From the NCBI GenBank assembly GCA_035267185.1, contig DATFLY010000125.1, forward strand, positions 1-53,147: DNA of 53,147 nucleotides, given 5' to 3'. Of the stretch, positions 33,511-42,199 are shown in pieces; within the stretch, counting starts at the first letter, position 1, and the number at the start of each line of letters is the position of its first letter. The translations under genes and the position numbers were made by a program. The stretch comes from JAUIBE01 sp035267185. GTDB lineage: Bacteria; Pseudomonadota; Gammaproteobacteria; Xanthomonadales; SZUA-36. Under the pieces are notes generated by a model. The model worked only from the letters and a program-made list of their open reading frames with translations. It was not told the DNA's origin and searched no databases.

Positions 33511-35262
33511 GTGCAACCAGAACCAGATCAGGAACCAGACAAGCAGCAGGAGAAATCGCCGGGAACGGAGATTCAGCGAACAGCTGTCGACCAGATATGT
33601 GAAATTCTGCTTGGGCGTGAACGGCTCAAACAGGCAGACTTGCGTCGTGCCGAAGCCTATCGTGAGCAGCATGGCGGAGATCTGGTCACGCTTCTCGTCA
33701 GATTGGGCCTGGTATCCGAAAAGGATGTAGCCGAAGCAGAGGCCGAACTGCTGGACCTCGAGTTGGTCAGAACAGCGGATTTGCCAGAAGAGGTTCCCCT
33801 GATCGAGGGGCTTTCTGTTCGTTTCCTGAAAACCAACCTGATTTTGCCCGTGTCCGAAGACGATGATGAAATCACGGTCGTCATGGCAAACCCCACGGAT
33901 GAGTTTTCGATCCGTGCAATCAGGATGGCAACCGGCAAAAGCGTAGCGCTCAAGGTCGGAATTGCATCGGAAGTCGAAAATGGCATCGAAAAACTGCTTG
34001 GTGGCGGCCGCAGCGCCATGGGGCAGATTGTCGAAAGCCTGGGCGGCGATGGTGATGGCGAGCTCGAAGACGTCGAGCATTTGCGTGACCTGGCATCCGA
34101 AGCACCAGTTATTCGGTTGGTAAACCTGCTGATGCAGCGCGCGGTTGAAGAGCGTGCGTCCGATATTCACATCGAGCCCTTCGAGAACCGGCTCAAGGTC
34201 CGCTACCGGGTTGATGGTGTCCTGCAGGAAGTTGAAGCGCCACCGTCCAGTTCCACGGCCGCGGTCATCAGCCGTATCAAGATCATGGCGAAGTTGAACA
34301 TTGCTGAGCGTCGCTTGCCCCAGGACGGTCGCATCATGCATCGTGTCCAGGGTAAGGAACTTGATCTGCGTGTTTCCACAGTTCCCACCTCTCACGGTGA
34401 AAGTGTGGTCATGCGAATCCTGGATCGGGAAAGCATTGTTTTTGACTTTAACTCGCTGGGCTTTGATGACCACCTCAAGGACAAGTTCACCAAACACCTG
34501 GAAACGCCGCACGGAATTATCCTGGTAACCGGGCCGACAGGATCAGGTAAAACCACAACGCTATACACGGCCATGAGCCAGCTCAATACGCCGGCTCGCA
34601 AGATTATCACGGTTGAGGATCCGGTTGAATATCAGCTTGAAGGCATCAACCAGATTCAGGCCAAGTCCTCTATCGGCCTCGACTTTGCCGCTGCACTGCG
34701 TGCGATCGTTCGACAGGATCCGGATGTCATTATGATTGGTGAAATGCGTGACCTTGAAACCGCACGAATTGCTATTCAGTCGGCACTTACAGGTCACCTT
34801 GTTCTTTCCACTGTCCATACTAATGATGCCGCTGGTGGCGTAACGCGTATGCTCGACATGGGTGTTGAAGACTACCTGCTCACATCCACGGTTAATGCCA
34901 TTCTGGCGCAGCGACTGGTGAGAACCCTGGATCCGGAAACGCGTGAACCGGTGGAATTGCTACCCGAAGTGGCCAAGGAAATGGGCCTGACTGAGCTGGC
35001 TGATAAGGAACGCTACGTGGTTTACAAGCCGGTACCGTCCGAATTGAATCCAACTGGTTTTCGTGGGCGAACCACCATCCTTGAACTGCTTTCAATGAGT
35101 GATCCGATCAGGCGCCTCGTCATGCAGCATGCAACTTCCGGTGAACTTGAAGCTCAGGCGATCAAGGAAGGCATGCGAACCATGTATTTCGATGGCATGA
35201 ACAAGTGCCTGGAAGGTAAAACCACCATCGAAGAAATTCTGCGGGTCACACAGGAAAGCTGA
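33511..35262 (+). CDS. gspE: type II secretion ATPase GspE
   Basis: Cytoplasmic hexameric ATPase powering pseudopilus assembly. Residues ~20-180 form the N-terminal GspE/PilB domains that dock on GspL. The catalytic domain has Walker A GPTGSGKTTTL (about residue 341), an Asp box, Walker B region RQDPDVIMIGEMRD and the His box HLVLSTVHTNDAAGG. It starts with GTG at 33511. Oddity: the four zinc-binding cysteines of most GspE proteins are missing. Where CxxC is expected, this protein has RTLDPETREP (about residue 475) and later VPSELNPTGFRGRT. First gene of the operon; gspF follows after 16 bp. Confidence 0.95.
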   Translation: MQPEPDQEPDKQQEKSPGTEIQRTAVDQICEILLGRERLKQADLRRAEAYREQHGGDLVTLLVRLGLVSEKDVAEAEAELLDLELVRTADLPEEVPLIEGLSVRFLKTNLILPVSEDDDEITVVMANPTDEFSIRAIRMATGKSVALKVGIASEVENGIEKLLGGGRSAMGQIVESLGGDGDGELEDVEHLRDLASEAPVIRLVNLLMQRAVEERASDIHIEPFENRLKVRYRVDGVLQEVEAPPSSSTAAVISRIKIMAKLNIAERRLPQDGRIMHRVQGKELDLRVSTVPTSHGESVVMRILDRESIVFDFNSLGFDDHLKDKFTKHLETPHGIILVTGPTGSGKTTTLYTAMSQLNTPARKIITVEDPVEYQLEGINQIQAKSSIGLDFAAALRAIVRQDPDVIMIGEMRDLETARIAIQSALTGHLVLSTVHTNDAAGGVTRMLDMGVEDYLLTSTVNAILAQRLVRTLDPETREPVELLPEVAKEMGLTELADKERYVVYKPVPSELNPTGFRGRTTILELLSMSDPIRRLVMQHATSGELEAQAIKEGMRTMYFDGMNKCLEGKTTIEEILRVTQES

Positions 35263-35278
35263 TCGAAAACCAACTCTG

Positions 35279-36490
35279 ATGCCAGTATTCGAATACAAAG
35301 CTGTCGCGCCCAGCGGTGAAACTGTGCAGGGGACCATGGAAGCGCCCAGCATGGACATGGTGATTCTCAAGCTTCAGGAAGCCGGGAATATTCCACTGCA
35401 CGCCAAGGAAGCCGGTGGTGGACTGGGATTGGGGAATTTCAGCCTGTCCCGCAAGGGCATGAATACACGCGAAGTCGGACAGTTTACGCAGCAACTGTCC
35501 ACCCTTCTCGGCGCCGGCCTGCCACTTGATCGCTCTCTCCAGGTTCTCAAGGACCTGGCTGAAAATGACAAGGTCGGTCGGGCGGTCACCGAGATTCGTG
35601 ATCGTGTGCGGGAAGGCGGCAGTCTTTCAGATGCGCTTGAAGAGCGTCACGGCACATTCAGCCGCTTGTACATCAACATGGTGCGTGCCGGTGAAGTGGG
35701 TGGAACGCTGGACACCACTTTGCTGCGCCTGACGGATTACCTGGAACGTTCTGCTGAATTGCGTGACAGCGTCATTTCGGCATTGATCTATCCGATTTTG
35801 CTGCTCGCGCTGGCTGCCGGTTCACTCATCCTGCTGCTGGTCTACGTGATTCCGCAATTCACACCCATATTCGAGGAGCTGGGTGGAGACCTGCCAACCA
35901 TCACCAAGGTGGTCCTGTTCGCGGGGAGCATCCTGCAGAATTTCTGGTGGGCCCTGATCGGGATCACCGTGCTCATTGTTGTCCAGTTTCGACGAATGCT
36001 GGAGAACCAGGAAAAGCGTTTCAAATGGGATGCCCGGGTGTTATCTATGAAGTGGGTCGGGGACCTGGTTGCGAAACTGGAAACCGCCAGGATCAGCCGG
36101 ACCCTTGGAACATTGCTGACCAATGGTGTTCCCCTGCTTTCGGCACTTTCCATCGCTCGCAATGTCATAAGCAATACCGTTTTGCGTAAAGATGTTTCTG
36201 AAGCTGCGCTGCAGGTCAAGACCGGTGGCAGCCTGGCTCGAAACCTGGCCAGTGGTGGACGGTTTCCACGCCTTGCGCTGCAGATGATCAGCGTCGGTGA
36301 GGAAACCGGAAAGCTGGATACAATGTTGTTGAAAGTGGCCGACACTTACGACCGGGAAGTTCGAAATACCATTGATCGACTTTTGTCCATATTTACGCCG
36401 GTTGTCACCATGATACTGGCCGGGCTGATCGGGACGATTGTGCTGTCGGTCCTGTTGGCGATCTTGAGTATTAACGATTTGGTGGGGTAG
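35279..36490 (+). CDS. gspF: type II secretion inner-membrane platform protein GspF
   Basis: Polytopic platform protein. The N-terminal MPVFEYKAVAPSGETVQGTM is the classic GspF opening. Two GspF domains follow (residues ~65-190 and ~270-390), with FTQQLSTLLGAGLPLDRSLQ in the first and ARISRTLGTLLTNGVPLLSAL in the second, and three transmembrane helices (LLLALAAGSLILLLVYVI; WWALIGITVLIVV; VTMILAGLIGTIVLSVLL). 403 residues, normal length. Confidence 0.96.
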   Translation: MPVFEYKAVAPSGETVQGTMEAPSMDMVILKLQEAGNIPLHAKEAGGGLGLGNFSLSRKGMNTREVGQFTQQLSTLLGAGLPLDRSLQVLKDLAENDKVGRAVTEIRDRVREGGSLSDALEERHGTFSRLYINMVRAGEVGGTLDTTLLRLTDYLERSAELRDSVISALIYPILLLALAAGSLILLLVYVIPQFTPIFEELGGDLPTITKVVLFAGSILQNFWWALIGITVLIVVQFRRMLENQEKRFKWDARVLSMKWVGDLVAKLETARISRTLGTLLTNGVPLLSALSIARNVISNTVLRKDVSEAALQVKTGGSLARNLASGGRFPRLALQMISVGEETGKLDTMLLKVADTYDREVRNTIDRLLSIFTPVVTMILAGLIGTIVLSVLLAILSINDLVG

Positions 36491-36505
36491 CGTCGACAGG
36501 CGCAG

Positions 36506-36526
36506 GCGGCAAAAAAAGGAAGCCGC
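36506..36526 (+). other. small hairpin in the gspF-gspG gap
   Basis: GCGGC (36506-36510) pairs with GCCGC (36522-36526) around an A-rich loop. No T-run follows, so it is not a terminator. It could stabilise a processed gspG mRNA, which is needed in larger amounts than the other genes. Inference only. Confidence 0.3.
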
Positions 36527-36549
36527 AGAAAGGGAGCCACGACTCTCAC

Positions 36550-36556
36550 AGGAGGT
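36550..36556 (+). promoter_or_regulatory. gspG: strong ribosome-binding site of gspG
   Basis: AGGAGGT, a full Shine-Dalgarno match, 6 nt before the gspG ATG and much stronger than the sites of neighbouring operon genes. It fits the need for many copies of the major pseudopilin. Confidence 0.8.
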
Positions 36557-36562
36557 TTAAAT

Positions 36563-37003
36563 ATGATGAACATAGTTCGAATAAAAAACCGGAGGACACA
36601 ACCACGCAGCGAAGGTGGCTTTACGCTGGTTGAGCTGCTACTGGTATTGGTCATCCTGGCATTGATTGGTGGCCTGGTGCTGCCGGGAATTATCGGTAAG
36701 GCAGAAGGTGCCAAGGTCAAGGCCGCAGCCTCGCAGGTGGACCGAATCTCCATGGGGGTTGAGAGTTATTATCTTGATACCGGCTCGATACCGGAAAGTC
36801 TTGATCAACTCGTCGATGAGCCTGGTGATGCCGACGGCTGGAATGGTCCATACATCAAGCGATCGCTATTGAACGATCCCTGGGGGCGAGAGTATGAATA
36901 CCGTTTCCCGGGCGAGTATGGCGAATTCGATATCGTTTCCTACGGTGCCGATGGTCAGCCTGGTGGCGATGACACCAACTCCGATATCAACAGTTGGGAA
37001 TAG
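36563..37003 (+). CDS. gspG: major pseudopilin GspG
   Basis: Main subunit of the periplasmic pseudopilus. The class III prepilin leader ends GG with cleavage before FTLVELLLVLVILALIGG (mature Phe1, Glu5). The mature protein has the GspG C-terminal region SYYLDTGSIPESLDQLV, DGWNGPYIKRSLLNDPWGREY and an Asp-rich end (YGADGQPGGDDTNSDI) that binds calcium in characterised GspG proteins. 146 residues. The prepilin peptidase GspO that must process it is not in this window. Confidence 0.96.
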   Translation: MMNIVRIKNRRTQPRSEGGFTLVELLLVLVILALIGGLVLPGIIGKAEGAKVKAAASQVDRISMGVESYYLDTGSIPESLDQLVDEPGDADGWNGPYIKRSLLNDPWGREYEYRFPGEYGEFDIVSYGADGQPGGDDTNSDINSWE

Positions 37004-37040
37004 GTAGTCTGCGGGTTTACGACCCGCTGCCCCCATTGTT

Positions 37041-37499
37041 ATGAAATCGCGCAATGCGCCACAACAGGGTTTTACCCTTGTCGAACTGATCGTGGTTCTT
37101 GTCATCGCAGCCCTGGTCCTTGCCCTGGTGGGTACTTCCATTTCGCGCAGTATCAGTGGTGCTGAAATGAGAACTGCTGCCCGCAAGGTGGCAGCCAATC
37201 TTCGCTACACACGCACCCACGCAATTCTCCAGAAAAGTGAGCAGGTCTTTATTGTCGATACGGAAGCTGGCACCTACCAGGCCCCTGAACGTGAACCCGT
37301 GGAACTGCCCGAAGAAATGAGCGTTGCACTGACCACTGCCCGCTCAGAACTGACTGGTGAAAATGTCGGTGGCATTCGCTTTTACCCGGATGGTGGATCG
37401 ACAGGGGGTTATGTCGAACTGGAATCAGACAACCGGATCTACAAGGTGAGTGTCGCCTGGTTGACGGGTGAGACCGTGGTGGAAGTCGAGAATGATTAA
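37041..37499 (+). CDS. gspH: minor pseudopilin GspH
   Basis: Pseudopilus tip or shaft protein. Prepilin-type N-terminus with cleavage before FTLVELIVVLVIAALVLAL and Glu5 conserved. The body is beta-rich, with the MRTAARKVAANLRYTRTHAI helix region typical of GspH/FimT proteins and FYPDGGSTGGYVEL near the end. 152 residues. Its stop overlaps the start of gspI. Confidence 0.92.
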   Translation: MKSRNAPQQGFTLVELIVVLVIAALVLALVGTSISRSISGAEMRTAARKVAANLRYTRTHAILQKSEQVFIVDTEAGTYQAPEREPVELPEEMSVALTTARSELTGENVGGIRFYPDGGSTGGYVELESDNRIYKVSVAWLTGETVVEVEND

Positions 37500-37944
37500 C
37501 GTAGGGAAAATTCACTCACCCCGCACCAGGTCCGGTGGCTTCACGCTGCTGGAGGTGTTGCTGGCTTTTGTCATTTTTTCGATCAGTTTTGCCGTGGTGC
37601 TTCAGATCATATCCGGTTCGATTCGAAACACGATGCGTTCCAAACAGTTCACAGAGGTTGCTTTAATCGCGCAATCGGTGATGGACACGGTCGGCCTGGA
37701 TATACCGCTCGAAATGGGCAGCGAATCGAGTGGCGACTCGGGTGACTACCGCTGGGAATTACGGGTCATGGAATATGAACCGACAGAGGATCCGGAGAAC
37801 ATTTCGGACGCGCTTGTGCTTGCCGAGCTTACAGGCATCGAATTACTCCAGGTTGAGTTGCTGGTGATCTGGGGGGATCCTTCGGATGAACGATCAAGGC
37901 GATTCAGCACCGTCAGGGCAATGATGGCAAACCGGGCATTATGA
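37492..37944 (+). CDS. gspI: minor pseudopilin GspI
   Basis: Tip-complex pseudopilin pairing with GspJ and GspK. The ATG at 37492 (150 residues) overlaps gspH by 8 bp; the frame extends to 37468 but only within gspH. Cleavage occurs before FTLLEVLLAFVIFSISFAVV, with Glu5 present. EVALIAQSVMDTVGLDIPLE and the later YRWELRVMEYEP follow the GspI pattern. It overlaps gspJ by 4 bp (ATGA). Confidence 0.92.
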   Translation: MINVGKIHSPRTRSGGFTLLEVLLAFVIFSISFAVVLQIISGSIRNTMRSKQFTEVALIAQSVMDTVGLDIPLEMGSESSGDSGDYRWELRVMEYEPTEDPENISDALVLAELTGIELLQVELLVIWGDPSDERSRRFSTVRAMMANRAL

Positions 37945-38681
37945 CCAATTCTGCTAACAGGAAATCACTGAAAACCGCGCGGGGATTCACGCTGGTCGAG
38001 TTACTGCTCGCCATTACCCTGATGAGTGTTTTGTTGGCACTGGCCTATGGTGGGTTTCGCGCCTCCACAAGAGCAACTGACCGGGGCCAGGATATCCTGG
38101 AGGAGAGCAGCCGCCTGAGGCTTGCTCACCAGTTTGTTCACCGCCAGCTTAACCAGTTGTTACCCATGTCATTTTCAGACATTGATAGTGATGACCTGCC
38201 CATGGTATTCGATGGCAGTTCCAGATCAATTCGCTTTGTGGGTCCAATGCCGGGCTACCTGGGCTTTGGTGGTCCCCAGGTCCAGGAACTTAGGATCGTA
38301 GAGGGTGAAAATGGTCAGGAACTGGTGCTTACCCACGCATTGTTGCAGGGGTTTGAAGAGGCAGACCTGGATGCAAGGGCACCCATTATGCTGATCGATG
38401 GAATTCAGGGTGGCGGCTTTTCATTCCAGGGGCGTGACGAGCAGGGTGGCCCGGGATCGTGGTCAGACAGCTGGGACGAGACAGAAATCATTCCGCTTGC
38501 GATTTCACTACAACTGGATTTTGACGAACAAGCACACATGGAGTGGCCAGACCTTGTCGCCTCGGTGCGCATTGATGGTTTGGCCATCGCGGAGATGATT
38601 GAGGAAGCAGGCGGACGTCAGGCAAGTGAATACAGCACCACGATCCAGAACCTGATCAATCGTCGTGGGAACAGCAATTAG
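37941..38681 (+). CDS. gspJ: minor pseudopilin GspJ
   Basis: Tip-complex pseudopilin. Cleavage before FTLVELLLAITLMSVLLALA. The SSRLRLAHQFVHRQLNQLLP helix and the later GGGFSFQGRDEQGG and SLQLDFDEQ strands fit GspJ. 246 residues, slightly long for the family. It begins inside the gspI stop and is followed by gspK after 2 bp. Confidence 0.93.
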   Translation: MTNSANRKSLKTARGFTLVELLLAITLMSVLLALAYGGFRASTRATDRGQDILEESSRLRLAHQFVHRQLNQLLPMSFSDIDSDDLPMVFDGSSRSIRFVGPMPGYLGFGGPQVQELRIVEGENGQELVLTHALLQGFEEADLDARAPIMLIDGIQGGGFSFQGRDEQGGPGSWSDSWDETEIIPLAISLQLDFDEQAHMEWPDLVASVRIDGLAIAEMIEEAGGRQASEYSTTIQNLINRRGNSN

Positions 38682-38683
38682 CG

Positions 38684-39574
38684 ATGCGCTCCCCGCACAA
38701 ACAAACGGGTGTTGCCCTGATTATGGTGTTATGGGTGTTGCTGCTGGTGACCATAACCAGCGGTGCTTTTGCCCTGATGGCCAGGATGGACCAACTGGAG
38801 TCTCACTCGGTGATGTGGAGCACCAGGGCGCGAATGGCTGCCGAGGGCGGTATTAATCTTGCAGTGCTTCATTTGCGCGACCCGGTTGAAGAGACACGCT
38901 GGATTCCGGATGGGCGATCATACGAAGTGCTTTATGAAGACGTCGTGGTGGAAGTTAAAATCACTGATGAACGTGGAAAGGTCAATATCAACGAGGCCGA
39001 TGAAGCAACACTGACGAACCTTTTTACCGGCAACGGACTGGATGAAGAGTATGCCGAGTATCTTGCCGCAGCAGTTGCTGACTGGCGGGATCCGGACGAT
39101 GCAGAACGACCCAATGGTGCAGAAGATGCTGCGTACGAATCCGCCGGACTGGAAATCGGCCCCGGAAATCACCGTTTCGTACTGATCGAGGAATTGCTCC
39201 AGGTGCTGGGAATGCCATGGGAATTATTCAAACAGATTGAGAATGCAGTCACGGTCTATGAAGACAGTGCGCTTCCTGATCCGGCCTATGGACCGGCCGA
39301 GGCATTGGTGGCAATACCGGATATCACGCCTGAAGATGCGTTGAACTTCGTGGCAGAAAGGCACTCTCAGCAACCAGGCGATGGCCCTGATCTTTCGCTT
39401 CCCACGGGACAGGTGGCAATGGCACGTGGACGGGGCCTGACGTATAGTATCGAGGCCAAAGCAACCCTGCCCAACGGGGTATGGGATCAACTCCGCGCTA
39501 CTGTCAAGTTGGGCGGCACCAGGGATGGTCGCCCATTCCGAATTGTGCGTTGGCGAGAAGGATTTCACGAGTAA
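38684..39574 (+). CDS. gspK: minor pseudopilin GspK
   Basis: Caps the pseudopilus tip. The N-terminus QTGVALIMVLWVLLLVTI lacks the Glu5 of other pseudopilins, as GspK proteins do. RARMAAEGGINLAVLHLRD follows, then KITDERGKVNINEADEATL, the saposin-like inserted helical domain, and a second half after about residue 200. 296 residues. gspL starts 13 bp later. Confidence 0.94.
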   Translation: MRSPHKQTGVALIMVLWVLLLVTITSGAFALMARMDQLESHSVMWSTRARMAAEGGINLAVLHLRDPVEETRWIPDGRSYEVLYEDVVVEVKITDERGKVNINEADEATLTNLFTGNGLDEEYAEYLAAAVADWRDPDDAERPNGAEDAAYESAGLEIGPGNHRFVLIEELLQVLGMPWELFKQIENAVTVYEDSALPDPAYGPAEALVAIPDITPEDALNFVAERHSQQPGDGPDLSLPTGQVAMARGRGLTYSIEAKATLPNGVWDQLRATVKLGGTRDGRPFRIVRWREGFHE

Positions 39575-39587
39575 GGCATACCCTGAA

Positions 39588-40742
39588 ATGGCACTGGCAT
39601 TAGACACAAAGTTGCAGGAATGGCGTGGGCGCGTACAGGCGAGTCCCGTCAATGCCTATTGGCGCTGGTGGCTGGGAGAGCTTCGCGACCTCATGCCTGA
39701 ATCATGGCGTGCCCGTTTGCAGCATGCGCTAAGGCGCGTGACGGTCGAGGTCGGGGAAAAGGATGTCCGTATTGGCATTGAGGAAAACAGCGAGGTCCGT
39801 CGACTGGAGACATTCTCGCTGGACCAGGATGCCGATTTACAGAAGCAACAATTAAGAGAATTGCTGGCAGACAATGAATTGCTGGAAGCGCCCAGGGTTT
39901 TATACCTGGATGGCGCGGGTGTTTTGCGCAAGGAAGTCCGATTGCCGATTGCCGCAGAGACCAATCTCCAGCAGGTTCTGCGCTTTGAAATGGACCGACA
40001 AACACCATTCAAGGCAGACGACGTCTATTTCGACTGGAACGTTCTTGGGCATGACAAGGAAGAAGGCCAGGTGCGCATCGATCTGGCAGTTGTTCCCAGG
40101 TCAGAAATTGACACAACCACTGAAATGCTGACGGCCCGCGGTCTGGGTGTTTCCAGTGTCGATGTAATGGATGGTGACCAGCCCCTGGGTCTCAATCTTT
40201 TACCGCCGGACCGGCGCGTTAAAGTTGTCAATCAGAAGGTCAGGTTCAACCAGATCATGTCCATCGTGCTGGTTGCACTGATTGCCGTGTTCATGGGCGT
40301 TTCTTTGTATCTTCGCTCACACCAGGTTGCTGAATACCAGGCTGCCATCGAGGAAGTGCGTACGGAGGCGCTACGTGTCCAGAGAATCCGGGATCAGATC
40401 AGCGACACGATGGAGTCTGCAGGTTTCCTTGCTGAACGGCGCTCCACAACGCCAATGGCAGTTGATGTGCTTGCTGATGTGACGAGTACACTGCCGGATG
40501 ATACTTACCTTGATCGGCTGGTTGTCGGCCAGGACACCGTCCAGATGCAGGGCAAATCACAGAATGCACAGCAGTTGATCGGCCTGGTGAATGCTTCGCC
40601 ACTATTGGATGAGGCTGGCTTTCGCGGATCAACCAGGGTTGATGCCCGCACAGGGCTGGAGATTTTTGAGATCAACGCGAATGTAGTGGCTGTTGATGCC
40701 CAGGAAACTGTGTCAGAACCTGAAGCGCCGGAGGAAGGATAG
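39588..40742 (+). CDS. gspL: type II secretion platform protein GspL (PilN-domain type)
   Basis: Bitopic inner-membrane protein recruiting GspE. The start at 39588 is preferred (384 residues); the frame upstream to 39525 lies in gspK. The N-terminal part has a Trp-rich amphipathic stretch (VNAYWRWWLGELRDLMPESW) and then an actin-like cytoplasmic region. A single TM helix (IMSIVLVALIAVFMGVSLYL, about residues 223-242) is followed by a PilN-like periplasmic domain with a coiled coil. It overlaps gspM by one base. Confidence 0.88.
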   Translation: MALALDTKLQEWRGRVQASPVNAYWRWWLGELRDLMPESWRARLQHALRRVTVEVGEKDVRIGIEENSEVRRLETFSLDQDADLQKQQLRELLADNELLEAPRVLYLDGAGVLRKEVRLPIAAETNLQQVLRFEMDRQTPFKADDVYFDWNVLGHDKEEGQVRIDLAVVPRSEIDTTTEMLTARGLGVSSVDVMDGDQPLGLNLLPPDRRVKVVNQKVRFNQIMSIVLVALIAVFMGVSLYLRSHQVAEYQAAIEEVRTEALRVQRIRDQISDTMESAGFLAERRSTTPMAVDVLADVTSTLPDDTYLDRLVVGQDTVQMQGKSQNAQQLIGLVNASPLLDEAGFRGSTRVDARTGLEIFEINANVVAVDAQETVSEPEAPEEG

Positions 40743-41329
40743 TGGCGCTCGCGGTCGAACAGGGCAATAGCCGGCTGACAGCAATTTTATTGTTTGCCAT
40801 CGTGGTGATCCTGGTCTATCTGTTGGCTTTTCACTGGTTCATCCTTAGGCATGTCGAGTATTCCAGTGAGATCAGTGACCTGGAAGACCAGCTCGGTCGT
40901 TTCACCCGGGTTGCTGCCATGAAAGATGTATATGACGAGCGACTGCGTGAGCTTCAGTCCAATCGTTCAGACCAGAATCTTTTTCTTGAGGAAGGCGGTT
41001 TCAATGAGGCTGCTGCAGCCATGTCAGAACGGTTGGGCCAGGCAGTTGATGCCCGGGCCAACAACAGTTGCCAGATTGTCAGCAGGCAACCAGTCAGACC
41101 CCGGGTTCAGGAAAGATATGAGAAAGTGACCGTTAACGTTCGCATGCGTTGCGGCATCGAGGACGTCAATTCGATTCTCTACTGGCTCGAAACCAGTGTT
41201 CCATTGATCATCATTGAAGAAATGACGATCGTGAAACCACGTGCACGACGCAGCAGTCGCCGCAATCAGCAACAGCAGGATACCGGCCAGCTGGACGTTC
41301 GATTTAACATGTCGGGCTATTTGCGATGA
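40742..41329 (+). CDS. gspM: type II secretion protein GspM
   Basis: Bitopic platform protein partnering GspL. It starts with GTG at 40742, sharing a base with the gspL stop. One N-terminal TM helix (AILLFAIVVILVYLLAFHWF), then a coiled-coil stretch (EISDLEDQLGRFTRV) and a small ferredoxin-like periplasmic domain. The C-terminal RARRSSRRNQQQQDTGQ is a basic, Gln-rich linker. 195 residues. It overlaps the next gene by 4 bp. Assigned from topology and operon position. Confidence 0.85.
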   Translation: MALAVEQGNSRLTAILLFAIVVILVYLLAFHWFILRHVEYSSEISDLEDQLGRFTRVAAMKDVYDERLRELQSNRSDQNLFLEEGGFNEAAAAMSERLGQAVDARANNSCQIVSRQPVRPRVQERYEKVTVNVRMRCGIEDVNSILYWLETSVPLIIIEEMTIVKPRARRSSRRNQQQQDTGQLDVRFNMSGYLR

Positions 41330-42138
41330 TCAAGGCCCTGGAAAATAACACCATTGGTGTAGGTCTGGCCGCAGCCGGGGGCGCTTTCCTTCTGGGCATC
41401 CTGGGTCTGATCGTGGTTTGGGCGATGCCTCCCTCGGCAGGGAGTGGAGAAGAAAACTCCGTCGACGACAATTCATCGGTAAGTATTGCAACACTGAAAG
41501 ATGCGGGGCCGCTGGAACAGTATGTGGTTGTTTCCGAGCGGCCGGTATTTAATGAGGATCGTCGGCCTGTGCCGGTCCTTGATTCGGATGATTTGGTTGA
41601 CGACCCTGTAGAAGATGAATACGTGGGCGCTCCGGACGTTGAACTCGCCGGCATCATTATCACTCCTACCCAGCGCATGGTAACGCTCAAGTCTCCGGAC
41701 CATCAGCAGTCACTGGTGGCTTTTGAAGGCCAGCCCCTGGAAGGTGATTTCGGGACATGGCAGGTGACGCAGATCGAAGAACGGCGGGTTACGCTGGCTT
41801 CGGATGATGGCGAAGAACTGCAATTGGAATTGCAGGTCCACGATGCTGTCATAGATACACCACCGGAAGTGAGCAAGCCAGTAGCCCGGGAAGGGTCAGA
41901 AAACGAAGCGGAAGCAGTAGCGCAAAATGACGATTCGTCCGATGAGCCGATGACCAGGGCTGAAGAAATCCGCCAGAGAATTGAAGAACGTCGCGAAGAA
42001 CTGAGGCGGGCAGCAGAAAATGCCCAGCAGGATGAAGCTCAAAATTATAAAGATGCCATCCAGTCCATTATTAATGAGGGGCCTGAGCGTCGCCCTGCTC
42101 AGGGTGAGGAAGATTCATCCGAGAATGATGATCAATAG
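41326..42138 (+). CDS. gspN: GspN/GspC-like T2SS protein (XpsN type)
   Basis: A 270-residue bitopic protein: one N-terminal TM helix (VGLAAAGGAFLLGILGLIVV), an acidic linker, then a homology-region-like domain (about residues 85-170: RPVFNEDRRPVP, DVELAGIIITPTQRMVTLKS) of the kind GspC uses to contact the secretin. A highly charged Glu/Arg helix and an acidic tail end it. No separate gspC exists in the operon, so this protein probably fills the GspC role, as XpsN does in Xanthomonas. It overlaps gspM and is followed by gspD after 61 bp. Confidence 0.75.
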   Translation: MIKALENNTIGVGLAAAGGAFLLGILGLIVVWAMPPSAGSGEENSVDDNSSVSIATLKDAGPLEQYVVVSERPVFNEDRRPVPVLDSDDLVDDPVEDEYVGAPDVELAGIIITPTQRMVTLKSPDHQQSLVAFEGQPLEGDFGTWQVTQIEERRVTLASDDGEELQLELQVHDAVIDTPPEVSKPVAREGSENEAEAVAQNDDSSDEPMTRAEEIRQRIEERREELRRAAENAQQDEAQNYKDAIQSIINEGPERRPAQGEEDSSENDDQ

Positions 42139-42199
42139 TGGTATTGGAATCTTGTCCGCAGACAAGTCCGGCAGAACAATTAAACAAGGTCCGACATTG

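Noticed and set aside
33463..34512. 349-codon open frame antisense to gspE
   Set aside because: It lies wholly opposite gspE, which has full family motifs; the translation shows no domain or signal.
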